From the NCBI GenBank assembly GCA_012934845.2, contig WNNJ02001513.1, positions 1-64,000 of the forward strand: a DNA stretch of 64,000 nt, in the 5' to 3' direction. The position numbers and the translations under genes were made by a program. Numbering within the stretch: position 1 is the first letter of the stretch; each line of letters starts with the position of its first letter. The notes under the pieces were generated by a model. The model was not told the origin of the DNA. It ran no database searches and was given only the letters and a program-made list of their open reading frames with translations. The stretch is from Pomphorhynchus laevis. Taxonomy: Eukaryota > Acanthocephala > Palaeacanthocephala > Echinorhynchida > Pomphorhynchidae. Shown piece by piece: positions 32,670 through 44,375 of this stretch.

Positions 32670-34460
32670 AAAAGTGACTGTTAAAGTCCCTCTGTATTGA
32701 GCAGTCACGCCAACAACTGTTCACCCGTGCATGAACTACTTAGTTGGCGGATGGAAGAAGATACACTGCTGATGTGGCGGTTTCACTTTTATCCATTCAG
32801 AGTGGCACTCTTCCAGGCAGCTATTGGACTCTTACTTGCAGCAACAAATGCCAGTTTAACCCAATTTTATTTCTATTTCATTTCGTAAGCTACCGGGATC
32901 CTTTCGGCTACCTATACAGGTTACATGTTCAATCCAACGTCGACAAAACTCAAGGTCCTAGCAAAAATGTTACACCTTCCCGATTTCTCTGTTTCTTTCA
33001 GGTAGGCTCTATCGAAAGAATATTGAGTTCTAGGTGTAGGCTCCAACTGAGCACGGATAGGGCGAGCATTGCTCGCCTTAACCCTTATTAGTCTCCTTTT
33101 TCGAATATATTCAAGAAGGAGAAGTTTGGCAGCTTGAAGGAGAGAACATCAGGTTGTATTGGTAACATAAGCCTTGACAAATTTTCTGGAAGAATCACTA
33201 TCCTGACACAACTACGGAGCCACTTATTCAAACCAATCTCTACCTGAGCAGTTTCAAAAGTAGGGACTTATTCGTTACGGGTATCCTGAACTCCTGGTAT
33301 CCGCTTCTAGGACCCTCCAAAACCAGTGAGCCAATCTCCATTCACATCTGTTAGCTTTTAACAGACAGACTGTGAGAAAGGAGGTCGACCACTATGTTAT
33401 TAGAACCTCCATCCGATATTACTGGTATTAACGTTAGTTATTAATCAAAAAGCGCTTGGGCGTAAAATCCGCCATCATTTAAGTAGGCGCAAATCAATCC
33501 CACTAGTGGTCATTGGATTGTAAAAGTTCACTTAATTTACTCAGCGATCAGTGAAAAGCACCATTAATTTGAAGATAACAGTCATCAGCTTGTTGTAGCT
33601 GACGTACGTGATTTTTTTGCTGTATTTGACCGCATCTCTATTCCTTTTGTTATCTCTTTTCTAATGTACCTTGGGTTGCCTGCGAAATTGTTAACAGGTT
33701 GAAGATATTACTGTACACCAAGCGATTTTTTATAAAGACAACTTGATGCGCGTCAGTTATACTTAAAGGTGTGCCTCACGGATCTCCACTTTCTCCTATT
33801 TTATATCTTGCTGCTACGATTGATTTTTTCAACCTTTTCTACGATAACAACATATATTGGTATACGCTGATGATACCACATCTCTACTCCCTAGACACAG
33901 GTGCAAATATGTAGTCTTTAAAATAATCAAATTCGTTAGAAGATAATAATAATTCTCAATACCTCCAAATCGCATGTTATAGTTTTTAATGGCGCTCTTA
34001 CTACAAAGGAAAAATCTAAGAGACTAACACTTTCGCATCTCTCTTCCATTTGGCGTATTTAACCAATTTCAGTATTTACACATCTAGGAAGATACCTGTG
34101 AGTTACCATTACAGTTAAATATACTGCCAGATCTGACTTGAATAGATTCAAACGTGTCCCTGGTGTACATGGGCTCGGGACTTATCTTATTTTCTAGAGG
34201 GCGTCTTCCTGAGCAAAGACTAAGATTTCTTAAGCTCCTCATATCGAGATTACCAATCATCGTAGCTCAAATTGGGCTCTTAGATGTGTGCAAGACCTTA
34301 GGTGTGTGGCTAAATCAGAAAGTTATGCGTTGGTGACAACTGGAAGGATCTTATCCCCTATTGGCAGCATATAAAACGACGAAAGAAAATTAAATCTGAC
34401 AAACAACCTTTTATTCAGTTTGTGTTCATAATTTTCATTTAATACATGCGTCGTTTATTA
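32670..34460 (+). mobile_element. Jockey/I-type LINE copy C, 5'-truncated and heavily decayed
   Basis: Aligned by eye with copy B from about 15470 onward: the TTGAGCAGTCACGCCAACAA start, the endonuclease-RT linker, RT words equivalent to GVPQ...SPLSP (near 33770-33800) and the 3' end (about 34130-34460) all recur in order. Stops are frequent and no frame exceeds about 115 codons. It is more diverged than A and B. It lies, in opposite orientation, between the polycystin exons at 31.6 and 35.1 kb, so it is presumably an intronic insertion. Confidence 0.75.
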
Positions 34461-34474
34461 TAAAAATCTTTATT

Positions 34475-34556
34475 ATGTTATGAAAAAGAGCTTGTTCTAA
34501 TATATACGACTTTGAAATAACGATGGAAACACTGTGAGAAACGTTTATGCGACGTG
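34475..34556. repeat. Perfect 82 bp direct repeat, copy 1
   Basis: Identical over 82 bases to 34997-35078 (starts ATGTTATGAAAAAGAGC). It lies just beyond the 3' end of LINE copy C. Confidence 0.93.
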
Positions 34557-34996
34557 GTTATACTACAAATTAATATTTTATTATATAAAATATTAATTTA
34601 TATAATTAATATAATTATATTATAATATAACATATAGTGTCATTGATATTAGCCGAAAAGTTGAATAAATTATTACAGTTATGCAACACTTTAATATTAA
34701 TCTTTGTTAAGATTAATTAATAAAATTAATAAAATTAATCGGATACATTATAACGTCTATTTAACAAAAATTAAACCATCAACATTTATATCTATTTATT
34801 CAACAGATATAAACGCTAGAAAAATTAATAAAATTAATCGATAATAAAATCAATAAAATTATCAATAAAATCAATAAAATCAATAAAATTAATTAATTAA
34901 TTTTATTGATTTTATTGATAATAATCAATTAATTTTATTGATTTTATTGATTTTATCAATTTTATTGATGCATATCCGATTAATTTTATTAATTTA

Positions 34997-35078
34997 ATGT
35001 TATGAAAAAGAGCTTGTTCTAATATATACGACTTTGAAATAACGATGGAAACACTGTGAGAAACGTTTATGCGACGTG
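34997..35078. repeat. Perfect 82 bp direct repeat, copy 2
   Basis: Second identical copy, directly 3' of the polycystin exon on the minus strand. The two copies are 522 bp apart start to start and enclose AT-rich DNA rich in TTTTATTGATTTTA strings. Confidence 0.93.
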
Positions 35079-35094
35079 AATAAATCATTATAAC

Positions 35095-36325
35095 GTCTAG
35101 TAAACGATCATACTGTTGTAAGCATTGAAACATTGACCATAGTCGTGTTTCATCGACTTTACCGTCGGAATTTTTAGAGAACTTTATATATCCTAAAAGT
35201 TGGCAGAACGACGCAAGTGATATTACGCATGCAATCACTACGCTGCAATTATAAAGCACAGAAAACCAATGATGATCGTCGCGTAATTTATAATACTTCC
35301 AGCAAGTGTTAACACCGCACAACAAGAATATACCACAATGAAAAATAACGTGCATAATGTACCATCTATAAATGGTAAGTAAACGTTCATGATTACCTAA
35401 GAATATTTCGATTTCTGGCCATACTGATCCAATTTCAGGAAATTCCACAACTAGCCGTACAAAAATGTACCTATTGACATTTCCGTTGTATAAAGTCATT
35501 TCGATGAAAACCGCTCTTGTAGATTCCTCAATCCACTTACGGTCTCTTAATTTACGAAGGCTCTGCTGGGCATAATACTGGACTTGATCTGCTGAATATG
35601 CATCCTGGTAGTTAGATATAGCCAAGGGGATTATGTATACAAAACCATTCGAAGAATATGTGGCGAAACGCCCGTTATACGAGCCGAATTTACCATCATT
35701 TCTATATTGAAATATGTCAACATTTGGATTAAGAGCTTCAAAGCGGGTACCCAATGGCTCTAAGACCGATGGATTCAAATGTAATTCATTCTGTCTTGAA
35801 TATTTTCCATAGCATGTTTTGATTTCCTCTTGAATTGACGGATTTAATGGACATGTTCCGTTTTTTACCCGCACCTGACGTAATACTATATCACTGATTA
35901 ATACATTTTGGACCAGAAGTGCGTATCGGTAATCACGGTCTGATATACCTCTGCCGTTGTACCAGCGATCAGAATTAAATATTAGTGGGTAAAAATACAA
36001 GATTAAGTAATCCCAAAATTCGTCGACATTAGAAATATCCTTAAAGTTAAGGCTATTCGTCATAATCTCTTTTAGATTTCCTGGTAAATTGGGCATTGGC
36101 TTGATACGAGATTTAAGGAAGATATTCCGAAAAGTTGAACCATTGAAATATTTCTTTATTGATTGCTTGTGGTGATAAATTTCATTAACATTTGTACCTT
36201 GACATATAAAGGTGCAAGCTAGTAAAGCAAGCAGAGAAAGTACACCTTCTCGAAGAAATACTTTAGACATTTCAAGTTGTTTGGTTTCGTGCTCATGATA
36301 ATGCCTATATAAGCCGGAATATTTT
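35095..36325 (-). CDS. Polycystin-2-type channel, large exon with S1, TOP domain, S2-S3
   Basis: On minus, an acceptor CACTAG at 36326-36331 precedes an open frame of about 410 codons. Order: a short cytoplasmic part, S1 (LREGVLSLLALLACTF), the long extracellular polycystin/TOP domain, then S2 (IMHVIFHCGIFLLCGV) and S3 (NCSVVIACVISLASF). TOP landmarks match PKD2: VLRQVRVKNGTC, CYGKYS, RFATYSSNGFVYIIPLA, AVFIEMTLYNGNVNRYIFVR and LVVEFPEIGSVWPE. Potential donors are CA|GTATGA ending the exon at 35114 or GAC|GTTATA ending it at 35095. The open frame beyond these is low-complexity and not counted. The S4-S5 part must lie between here and 31.6 kb, where LINE copy C is inserted. Confidence 0.85.
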
Positions 36326-36528
36326 CTAGTGTACATTTATATTATTTTCTTTAGCAATGGCAAAAAAATTTCATTGTGGGTATACAATCGTTAAGACGAT
36401 TACATGATAGACGATAAGACGATATATAATCGATATAAGTAGATATAAATTATGTCTATAGTACAATTTATAAGTTACAATTCTATAAGTTACACTTTAT
36501 AATCTTATTTTCTATTTATAATTTTATA

Positions 36529-37183
36529 ACTAAATTATAATCTTATTTTCATCTATAATCTAATATATAAGCGATAATTATAGAAGTATTAACAATTAAA
36601 TAATCTGTAGTTCACATTTTCAAAGATTAAATGTTTTTTAACAATAAATATCTTGATATGATGATTATAACTAAATTATAATCTTATTTTCATCTATAAT
36701 CTAATATATAATCGATAATTATAGAAGTATTAACAATTAAATAATCTGTAGTTCACATTTTCAAAGATTAAATGTTTTTTAACAATAAATATCTTGATAT
36801 GATGATTATAACTAAATTATAATCTTATTTTCATCTATAATCTAATATATAATCGATAATTATAGAAGTATTAACAATTAAATAATATGTAGTTCACATT
36901 TTCAAAGATTAAATGTTTTTTAACAATAAATATCTTGATATGATGATTATAACTAAATTATAATCTTATTTTCATCTATAATCTAATATATAATCGATAA
37001 TTATAGAAGTATTATCGATTAAATAATCTGTAGTTCACATTTTCAAAGATTAAATGTTTTTTAACAATAAATATCTTGATATGATGATTATAACTAAATT
37101 ATAATCTTATTTTCATCTATAATCTAATATATAATCGATAATTATAGAAGTATTAACAATTAATCTGTAGTTCACATTTTCAA
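36529..37183. repeat. 141 bp tandem repeat, about 4.6 copies
   Basis: Units begin ACTAAATTATAATCTTATTT at 36529, 36670, 36811, 36952 and 37093: exact 141 bp spacing with very few substitutions. Fully AT-rich and non-coding. It lies upstream of the polycystin TOP exon. Confidence 0.95.
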
Positions 37184-37907
37184 AATTACAAACTTATTAT
37201 CGAAATATTTGAGGGCTTCGATCTAACTAAATTCGATCTAACTATATAAAGGGCTTCGATCTCACTTTTAATTTCCACGGTCTACATTCCGTCTGAGAAA
37301 GCATTTAGGAAGCTAAACGCTTTCGTGAAGCGTTTAGCTTCCTACCCGGGAAGCAATGAGTACATTGATGACCGAATTTTACTCATTTACAACCTCTACA
37401 TACTGCATTTTGTCCGTTGCGTAATCAGCAACGAGAATTACTTGATGACATCAATAGATAAAAGCAACGCGATCCTGGATTGATTGTTGCAATTAGCTGG
37501 ATTGATTGTGTGTTTAAGCTTTACTTGAACGCAGGTAAATTGTGCCTAAGATTGAAATCAGGCAGTAATAAATTAAGCTTTTATTAATTTAGTTACTTTT
37601 ATTCAAAGCTTTACTGTGATCATATGTATTTATATTGTATATTTTATATTTTAACTCTGTTTTTTACATAGACATAATTATTGATATTTTCTAATTTATT
37701 AGATCCGATAAATCATAGGTACAGATTTAAGTATTGATTTAAATCTTAGTTTTAAAATCAGATTAGTTGATTAATCGTTATAAAAGTAGATAACAAATTA
37801 ATATTAAGAAGACCATTATGATTTGTGCATTGAAAATATTGTTTGATGTTGAGGAATTAAGTTTTCAATGGATATGTATTTTGCTTTTGCTATCATCTAT
37901 TGTTTTT
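37184..37907. other. Non-coding stretch with a perfect 16 bp hairpin
   Basis: Between the two tandem arrays. It contains AGGAAGCTAAACGCTT, loop TCGTG, and the exact reverse complement at 37307-37343, and a doubled GGGCTTCGATCT word (about 37212 and 37249). No gene recognised. Confidence 0.6.
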
Positions 37908-40312
37908 TCGTCTACATGAATGAGCTTTAATTTCTTCTCTGTGCATACACAGATCTAAATGAATAAATTAATTTTCTATTAAAATGCGGAATAACAAGGC
38001 ACGGTGTTTTAACAATATATTTACTTTTAATTTTTTAATCATTAAATAACAAAAATTCTTTGTAACGAATCTAATTATCAAATCACTGTCTATTAAATAT
38101 CAAATACGAACATTTATTAGACGATAAAATGTCTGTATTAAACAAATGTGGGAGCTTTCAAGTTTAACTTGAAAGGTATATTTAAAATAAGTCATTTTTT
38201 ATTCATTTTTCGTCTACATGAATGAGCTTTAATTTCTTCTCTGTGCATACACAGATCTAAATGAATAAATTAATTTTCTATTAAAATGCGGAATAACAAG
38301 GCACGGTGTTTTAACAATATATTTACTTTTAATTTTTTAATCATTAAATAACAAAAATTCTTTGTAACGAATCTAATTATCAAATCACTGTCTATTAAAT
38401 ATCAAATACGAACATTTATTAGACGATAAAATGTCTGTATTAAACAAATGTGGGAGCTTTCAAGTTTAACTTGAAAGGTATATTTAAAATAAGTCATTTT
38501 TTATTCATTTTTCGTCTACATGAATGAGCTTTAATTTCTTCTCTGTGCATACACAGATCTAAATGAATAAATTAATTTTCTATTAAAATGCGGAATAACA
38601 AGGCACGGTGTTTTAACAATATATTTACTTTTAATTTTTTAATCATTAAATAACAAAAATTCTTTGTAACGAATCTAATTATCAAATCACTGTCTATTAA
38701 ATATCAAATACGAACATTTATTAGACGATAAAATGTCTGTATTAAACAAATGTGGGAGCTTTCAAGTTTAACTTGAAAGGTATATTTAAAATAAGTCATT
38801 TTTTATTCATTTTTCGTCTACATGAATGAGCTTTAATTTCTTCTCTGTGCATACACAGATCTAAATGAATAAATTAATTTTCTATTAAAATGCGGAATAA
38901 CAAGGCACGGTGTTTTAACAATATATTTACTTTTAATTTTTTAATCATTAAATAACAAAAATTCTTTGTAACGAATCTAATTATCAAATCACTGTCTATT
39001 AAATATCAAATACGAACATTTATTAGACGATAAAATGTCTGTATTAAACAAATGTGGGAGCTTTCAAGTTTAACTTGAAAGGTATATTTAAAATAAGTCA
39101 TTTTTTATTCATTTTTCGTCTACATGAATGAGCTTTAATTTCTTCTCTGTGCATACACAGATCTAAATGAATAAATTAATTTTCTATTAAAATGCGGAAT
39201 AACAAGGCACGGTGTTTTAACAATATATTTACTTTTAATTTTTTAATCATTAAATAACAAAAATTCTTTGTAACGAATCTAATTATCAAATCACTGTCTA
39301 TTAAATATCAAATACGAACATTTATTAGACGATAAAATGTCTGTATTAAACAAATGTGGGAGCTTTCAAGTTTAACTTGAAAGGTATATTTAAAATAAGT
39401 CATTTTTTATTCATTTTTCGTCTACATGAATGAGCTTTAATTTCTTCTCTGTGCATACACAGATCTAAATGAATAAATTAATTTTCTATTAAAATGCGGA
39501 ATAACAAGGCACGGTGTTTTAACAATATATTTACTTTTAATTTTTTAATCATTAAATAACAAAAATTCTTTGTAACGAATCTAATTATCAAATCACTGTC
39601 TATTAAATATCAAATACGAACATTTATTAGACGATAAAATGTCTGTATTAAACAAATGTGGGAGCTTTCAAGTTTAACTTGAAAGGTATATTTAAAATAA
39701 GTCATTTTTTATTCATTTTTCGTCTACATGAATGAGCTTTAATTTCTTCTCTGTGCATACACAGATCTAAATGAATAAATTAATTTTCTATTAAAATGCG
39801 GAATAACAAGGCACGGTGTTTTAACAATATATTTACTTTTAATTTTTTAATCATTAAATAACAAAAATTCTTTGTAACGAATCTAATTATCAAATCACTG
39901 TCTATTAAATATCAAATACGAACATTTATTAGACGATAAAATGTCTGTATTAAACAAATGTGGGAGCTTTCAAGTTTAACTTGAAAGGTATATTTAAAAT
40001 AAGTCATTTTTTATTCATTTTTCGTCTACATGAATGAGCTTTAATTTCTTCTCTGTGCATACACAGATCTAAATGAATAAATTAATTTTCTATTAAAATG
40101 CGGAATAACAAGGCACGGTGTTTTAACAATATATTTACTTTTAATTTTTTAATCATTAAATAACAAAAATTCTTTGTAACGAATCTAATTATCAAATCAC
40201 TGTCTATTAAATATCAAATACGAACATTTATTAGACGATAAAATGTCTGTATTAAACAAATGTGGGAGCTTTCAAGTTTAACTTGAAAGGTATATTTAAA
40301 ATAAGTCATTTT
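37908..40312. repeat. 302 bp satellite, 8 copies
   Basis: Units start TCGTCTACATGAATGAGC at 37908, 38210, 38512, 38814, 39116, 39418, 39720 and 40022, an invariant 302 bp period. I saw no length change and essentially no substitution between copies. Each unit holds two small palindromes, TCTGTG-CATA-CACAGA and a near-perfect CTTTCAAGTTTAACTTGAAAG. Such uniformity means very recent expansion, strong homogenisation, or duplication during assembly. Non-coding. Confidence 0.97.
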
Positions 40313-41118
40313 AATTTTGTATATTTTGACATCTCTATTAAATAAAAGTATTTATGCAAATAAAAGAATTTGGCCAAACTATAAAAATCTGTATTTCCGA
40401 TTATACCAACTGGCGGAATCTAGTGAAGTATAAAAATAATATAAGCTCCTCCATTATCTTCGAGAAAATTACAAGCAGTTTATTGAATTAACTGTTTGTA
40501 TTTTTCCTGGAGATTATAAAATCTATTTTCTTCGTCTAATTCGCAGTAAATTTTTAGAATAAAACTAATTTCTGCATTCCTCTAAATTTATAAAACCATA
40601 AGAAGAAGGCTATTTTCAATATTAAATAGTTTAAAATCATTAATTTTCAATATAAACTGTTATCATTTCAAACATCAAAATTCGCTACAATTTTAAACAA
40701 ACAATTTCTAGTGGAATTTTATGTTAATTGATTATCCACAGCTTGTACAAATAAATTATCATTCATAATAAACCAGCACACATTTTAATTAGTATTAACA
40801 TAATATTACAAAGCCAATTAAAGATCAATAATAGTATAAATTAATTGAGATAAATTGATTAGGTACTGAATGAATTTTGATGATCCGCCACGATTTTATA
40901 CTGAGTGCTGCCAATAAGAGTTTTGCATTAACCTAATTTAATATTAACACAAAATTTATAGCTTGAACTAGTTTATAAATTTTATGGTGTACAAGTGATT
41001 ATTTCACACAACTTTATGAAACAACCAATTTAAAATAATTTTTTATTATTTAAGGAGGATTTAAATGTTTTAATTTCATAATGATTAGGAAATCTATTTT
41101 TTTATTTTCGATTTATAG
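40313..41118. other. AT-rich, no gene recognised
   Basis: Non-repetitive AT-rich sequence between the satellite and the exon candidate at 41119. It contains no clear coding signal. Confidence 0.4.
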
Positions 41119-41231
41119 TGGATCAATGACAAGAAACAAGTGGTTCAATTTGTAAATATTTTTGGGACGAAGAAAAATGCAAATCATGCTATTTATGATT
41201 CAAAACAAGAGCAATTATTAATTGGTTACCA
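41119..41231 (+). CDS. Candidate exon, unidentified gene
   Basis: On +, ATTTATAG is followed by 113 bases open in one frame (WINDKKQVVQFVNIFGTKKN, then ANHAIYDSKQEQLLIGY) and by CCA|GTAAAT, a fair donor (phase 2). Composition is less AT-rich than the flanks. No family recognised. It is not demonstrably part of the plus-strand gene at 21-27 kb. Confidence 0.4.
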
Positions 41232-41606
41232 GTAAATTATTGAAACATTTATTTTATGAAATTAAACAGACCATAATTAAGCAGACATTCAATTGTATTC
41301 TAATCATAAATATGTTTTATTTACATTTTAATGTTCATACTAAACATAAAACCTTGATTCAACTTTTTTCAATTGTAACAAATTGTTTAACTTCTTATTC
41401 AAATTGTAAAAGAAGAAGTTATAAGACAGTTCAAGACAGATTAAGCCAGCTTAAGTGTATATTTGTTTATAAGACAGATTAGGTGCATAAAAAGTATACA
41501 CTTAAGAAAGTGAAATTTGACCATAGTAGACCTGTAATAGTTGATAAGAACATAAATAATTAATAATAATCAATAAATTTTGATAATTACTCTGTTAAAT
41601 GGTAAA

Positions 41607-41900
41607 CTCCCACTAGGCCGGTCCCGAGCCCGGCTGAAAAAGGATGCTTTGTGTCAGAACGGGCATTCTACTGTAAAATTAACGCTCTAAACCGGTAACA
41701 TGATGAGTCAAAACCGAACAGCAAACTCAGCTAAACACGATGAGCCTAATCAAAAAAGCAAACAGTGCGTTCCCCGGTAGCGACGCTCAGAGATCCCGCT
41801 TAGTCACTGTGAAGTCAAAGAACGAGCGAAACGTAGATTGGAAACAGTAGCGGATCGAGTGCAGTAGAATGGACTCATTATGGCGTGTGACCCCGATTTG
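41607..41900 (+). mobile_element. GC-rich LINE 5' fragment (RTE-like motif)
   Basis: A GC island containing CCACTAGGCCGGTCCCGAGC followed by CCGGCTGAAAAAGGATG and a CAGAACGGGCAT word. I know this combination (GGTCCCAAGCCCGG ... AGGAAGGGCAT) from 5' parts of RTE-type LINE copies in animal genomes. After it come decayed coding-like words. The assignment is from memory and only moderately safe. Confidence 0.4.
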
Positions 41901-42216
41901 GAATAATCATGAAGAAATAAGAAGACTTTGTTAAATGTTAAAATACAAAAGACTTTAATAATAAACCTTTCAAGCACTAATAATAATCAATAAATTTTGA
42001 TAATTACTTTGTTGAATGATAAAATACAGAGGCTTCAATAACCTCTCTTTAAAATTATTAATAATAATCATAAATAAATTTTGATAATTACTTTGTTAAA
42101 TGGTAAATTACAAGAGGCTTTTTAAACTAATATAAATAAGATATAATTGTATACAAAATAACTAATTTATCTCTATAAATAATTGAAATTATTACCGACA
42201 ATTCCTTGTTACTTAC

Positions 42217-42747
42217 TATCGACAATTCTTACTGATTGAGGTTCGAAATGAATATCTTCATACACTGATTCGTCTCTACTACAATTAACTAGATATCCAC
42301 ACAGCTTAGGTTTTAGCTGTATATTGTCGTAATTTAACTTTGACGTTCTTAATATAATAGGTTTTTGATTTCTAGTAGTGCTGTGGCGAAATGTATTCTT
42401 TCGCGTTCCCAATATATCATCTTTCACAATCTTTAATGTATTCGACTCATCAGATCTACTTGATGAAATCGAAGAGCTATTGGTGCTTAAATTCGATTTG
42501 GTTCTCATATTATATTTTCTGGCTAATTTAATTTGGTCTAAAGAAGTCATGGTTGATTTATGTAGTTTTTCTGAATCGCCTCCTCGACATTTAATTTCTC
42601 TAATTGAAGCAATTTCTTCTTTCTCAGAGGTGTTATGTGATAGGTTTGATTTTACTAGTATGTAAAATGCAGATATAGATGCATTTAAATATTCGTTATT
42701 CTGCCGTTCTTCTTTAGCATCTTTATAGATATTTACTTTAAATATTC
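42217..42747 (-). CDS. Internal exon of an unidentified host gene
   Basis: On minus the frame is open for 176 codons from an acceptor-like TTAATAAG (42748-42755) to a strong donor A|GTAAGT (GT at 42216-42215). The apparent ATG at 42550 is internal, because the frame continues open for 65 codons before it (GIFKVNIYKDAKEERQNNEY at the start). The protein is hydrophilic, basic and Ser-rich (LSTNSSSISSSRSDESNTLK), then PIILRTSKLNYDNIQLKPKL and ESVYEDIHFEPQSVRIVD. No domain recognised; likely a disordered region. It lies about 6 kb upstream of the polycystin TOP exon on the same strand, but the phases do not join directly. Confidence 0.6.
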
Positions 42748-43258
42748 CTTATTAATAAATTTACGCATTAATATTTTATATTTATTGTATATGCTAATAT
42801 ATTGTTTTGTACCATTACGGTGACAGTGTAAAGGTGAGCCATATACAGTGTACGTGACTCATTTTTAGGATAAATTTGTCACCAAACTATTTTTTATGTT
42901 GTGACACAAATCTGTGTTATTATAAATTGAACTTTCATGTAAGTAAAGTAACATTCGCTCATCCTACCCACGCTGGTTTCTTATGAAAACTGACTAAATT
43001 GGAACTATCGAGGCTATCTATAATTCAATTCTACTTAACATGAAGCTAGTTCCTTTGAGCTTCTAAGTCATTTATATTGAAATACAAATACAATCGTTTA
43101 TAGTATAAAATATAAACTATCTTCACATCAAAATGATATCAGATATATAGACTCTTCTGAATCCCAATGAAAACAGGGGTCTCCTTAGTTACAAAATCGG
43201 ATCATCATCAGACTAAATATTATTAAAAAAAACAAAAATTACAAATAATAAATTGTTT
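42748..43258. other. AT-rich, no gene recognised
   Basis: Upstream of the minus exon. No further exon or repeat noted. Confidence 0.4.
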
Positions 43259-43400
43259 CTAAGTCTTGTCTATCGCTCGTCCACTCAACCGTGCCCAGAA
43301 CGCAACTAGCACTACCGCGTTGGATGGCAACGCTCAGCCTCTGCAGCAGGAAATCCGTGGACCGCCGCTCTCCTGTCACTGCTGCTATCCGCCGACTTAG
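43259..43400 (-). mobile_element. 3' fragment of LINE family 2
   Basis: On minus: RRSTDFLLQRLSVAIQRGSA and SCVLGTVEWTSD, the C-terminal signature shared with the copy at 49297-52160 (LLQRLSCAVQRGNAACLLE). A 5'-truncated insertion keeping only the end of the ORF. Confidence 0.7.
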
Positions 43401-43670
43401 TCACTGAGATATTGCGACATATTTAAATGATTAATCACTGCACAGTGAATAGCTCACAAAATACAAACCAACAGATAATCAAGTACATAAAAAGTATAAA
43501 TGAACCATGAAATACACTGGACTCGTTTCATTTCTTGTCGCGTTTGCTTTAAAGAATTCTTGAATCCATTAAAGTTAAATTCGTCTACCTCAATTTGACT
43601 TTAGTATACAATTCACTGAAATTATGAAACAAGGATATCGAGTTTCATAATATCATATCGGGCTTCTTTT

Positions 43671-43880
43671 GGGGTTCATGGGTGCAATGGAGTTTATAAA
43701 GTAACAGCTTATTTTTTTATTTTAAAAAGAAATGTTTGACTGAATAAATTTGACTTTTGATCCAAAAAGTGTAGCCGTCGGCGATGGCTACTTTCTTTGG
43801 ATTTTTCTGAGGTTCATATCTGCAACGGAGTTTGAAAAGTAACAGCTTATCTTTTGATCTTAAAGATAATTGTTTGACTT
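43671..43880 (+). repeat. Two-copy direct repeat, about 135 bp apart
   Basis: GGGTTCATGGGTGCAATGGA...AAAGTAACAGCTTAT...TGTTTGACT (about 43675-43742) recurs as GAGGTTCATATCTGCAACGG... (about 43810-43880). Diverged; function unknown. Confidence 0.65.
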
Positions 43881-44174
43881 TAGACACAATATATTTACAT
43901 ATGTGCCACCAAATATATCAAGAAATGTTGATCGCACAATAATTAATAAGGTAAATATATGTGACTAAATACATGATTGGAAAAAGATAAATATATGCGA
44001 CTATATACATGATTGGAAAAATAAATCTTTGAATAACACCGGTATATTTGCTCAAACAAATACGGTGGTTAGTGAACTGTAAATTTAATTATTAAACATG
44101 CCTTTTATAACAAAAGTATTCCCTATCACAAGATAATTTAATCAAGGCAGCAATTTAAATGTATTTTTGATTAA
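43881..44174. other. AT-rich, no gene recognised
   Basis: A short doubled phrase AAATATATG(T/C)GACTA(A/T)ATACATGATTGGAAAAA occurs near 43951-44020. Nothing else seen. Confidence 0.4.
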
Positions 44175-44375
44175 CTTAAGCCATGCACTTGCTTTTCTTC
44201 TAAAGGACGTCATTAGCAGAAACCAAAATTTCTTAAGCTCTTTTCGCTATACCCAACATTGTAGCCAGCATAGGTTACTGCGTGCCACACTCGCGGGTAT
44301 ATTGACGGTGTGTAATCTAACATAAAATGTGTTGGATAAGTAACACACGGTCATCCTACCATTAACCTTGAACAA
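44175..44375 (+). mobile_element. Jockey/I-type LINE fragment D (3' end)
   Basis: The words TTCTTCTAAAGGACGTCATT, TTTCTTAAGCTC and ACCCAACATTGTAGCC correspond in order to the 3' region of copy B at about 17040-17120 (TTCTTTTTAAGAGGACGTAT, TTTCTTAAGCTCCTC, ACCCAGCATAGTCC). Only the 3' tail is preserved. Confidence 0.55.

Noticed and set aside
34912-35094. C-terminal extension of the polycystin exon frame (LIKLIGYASIKLIKSIKS...)
   Set aside because: Low-complexity TTTTATTGATTTTA repeats read in frame. Likely donor sites lie upstream at 35114 or 35095, so it is taken as intron.
37908-40312. Hammerhead ribozyme in the 302 bp satellite
   Set aside because: Satellites sometimes encode one, so both strands of the unit were read for CUGAUGA...GAAA; the core is absent.
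42209-42550. ATG at 42550 as the start of a small protein
   Set aside because: The frame is open for a further 65 codons upstream to an acceptor-like AG, and a GTAAGT donor precedes the stop, so it is an internal exon.
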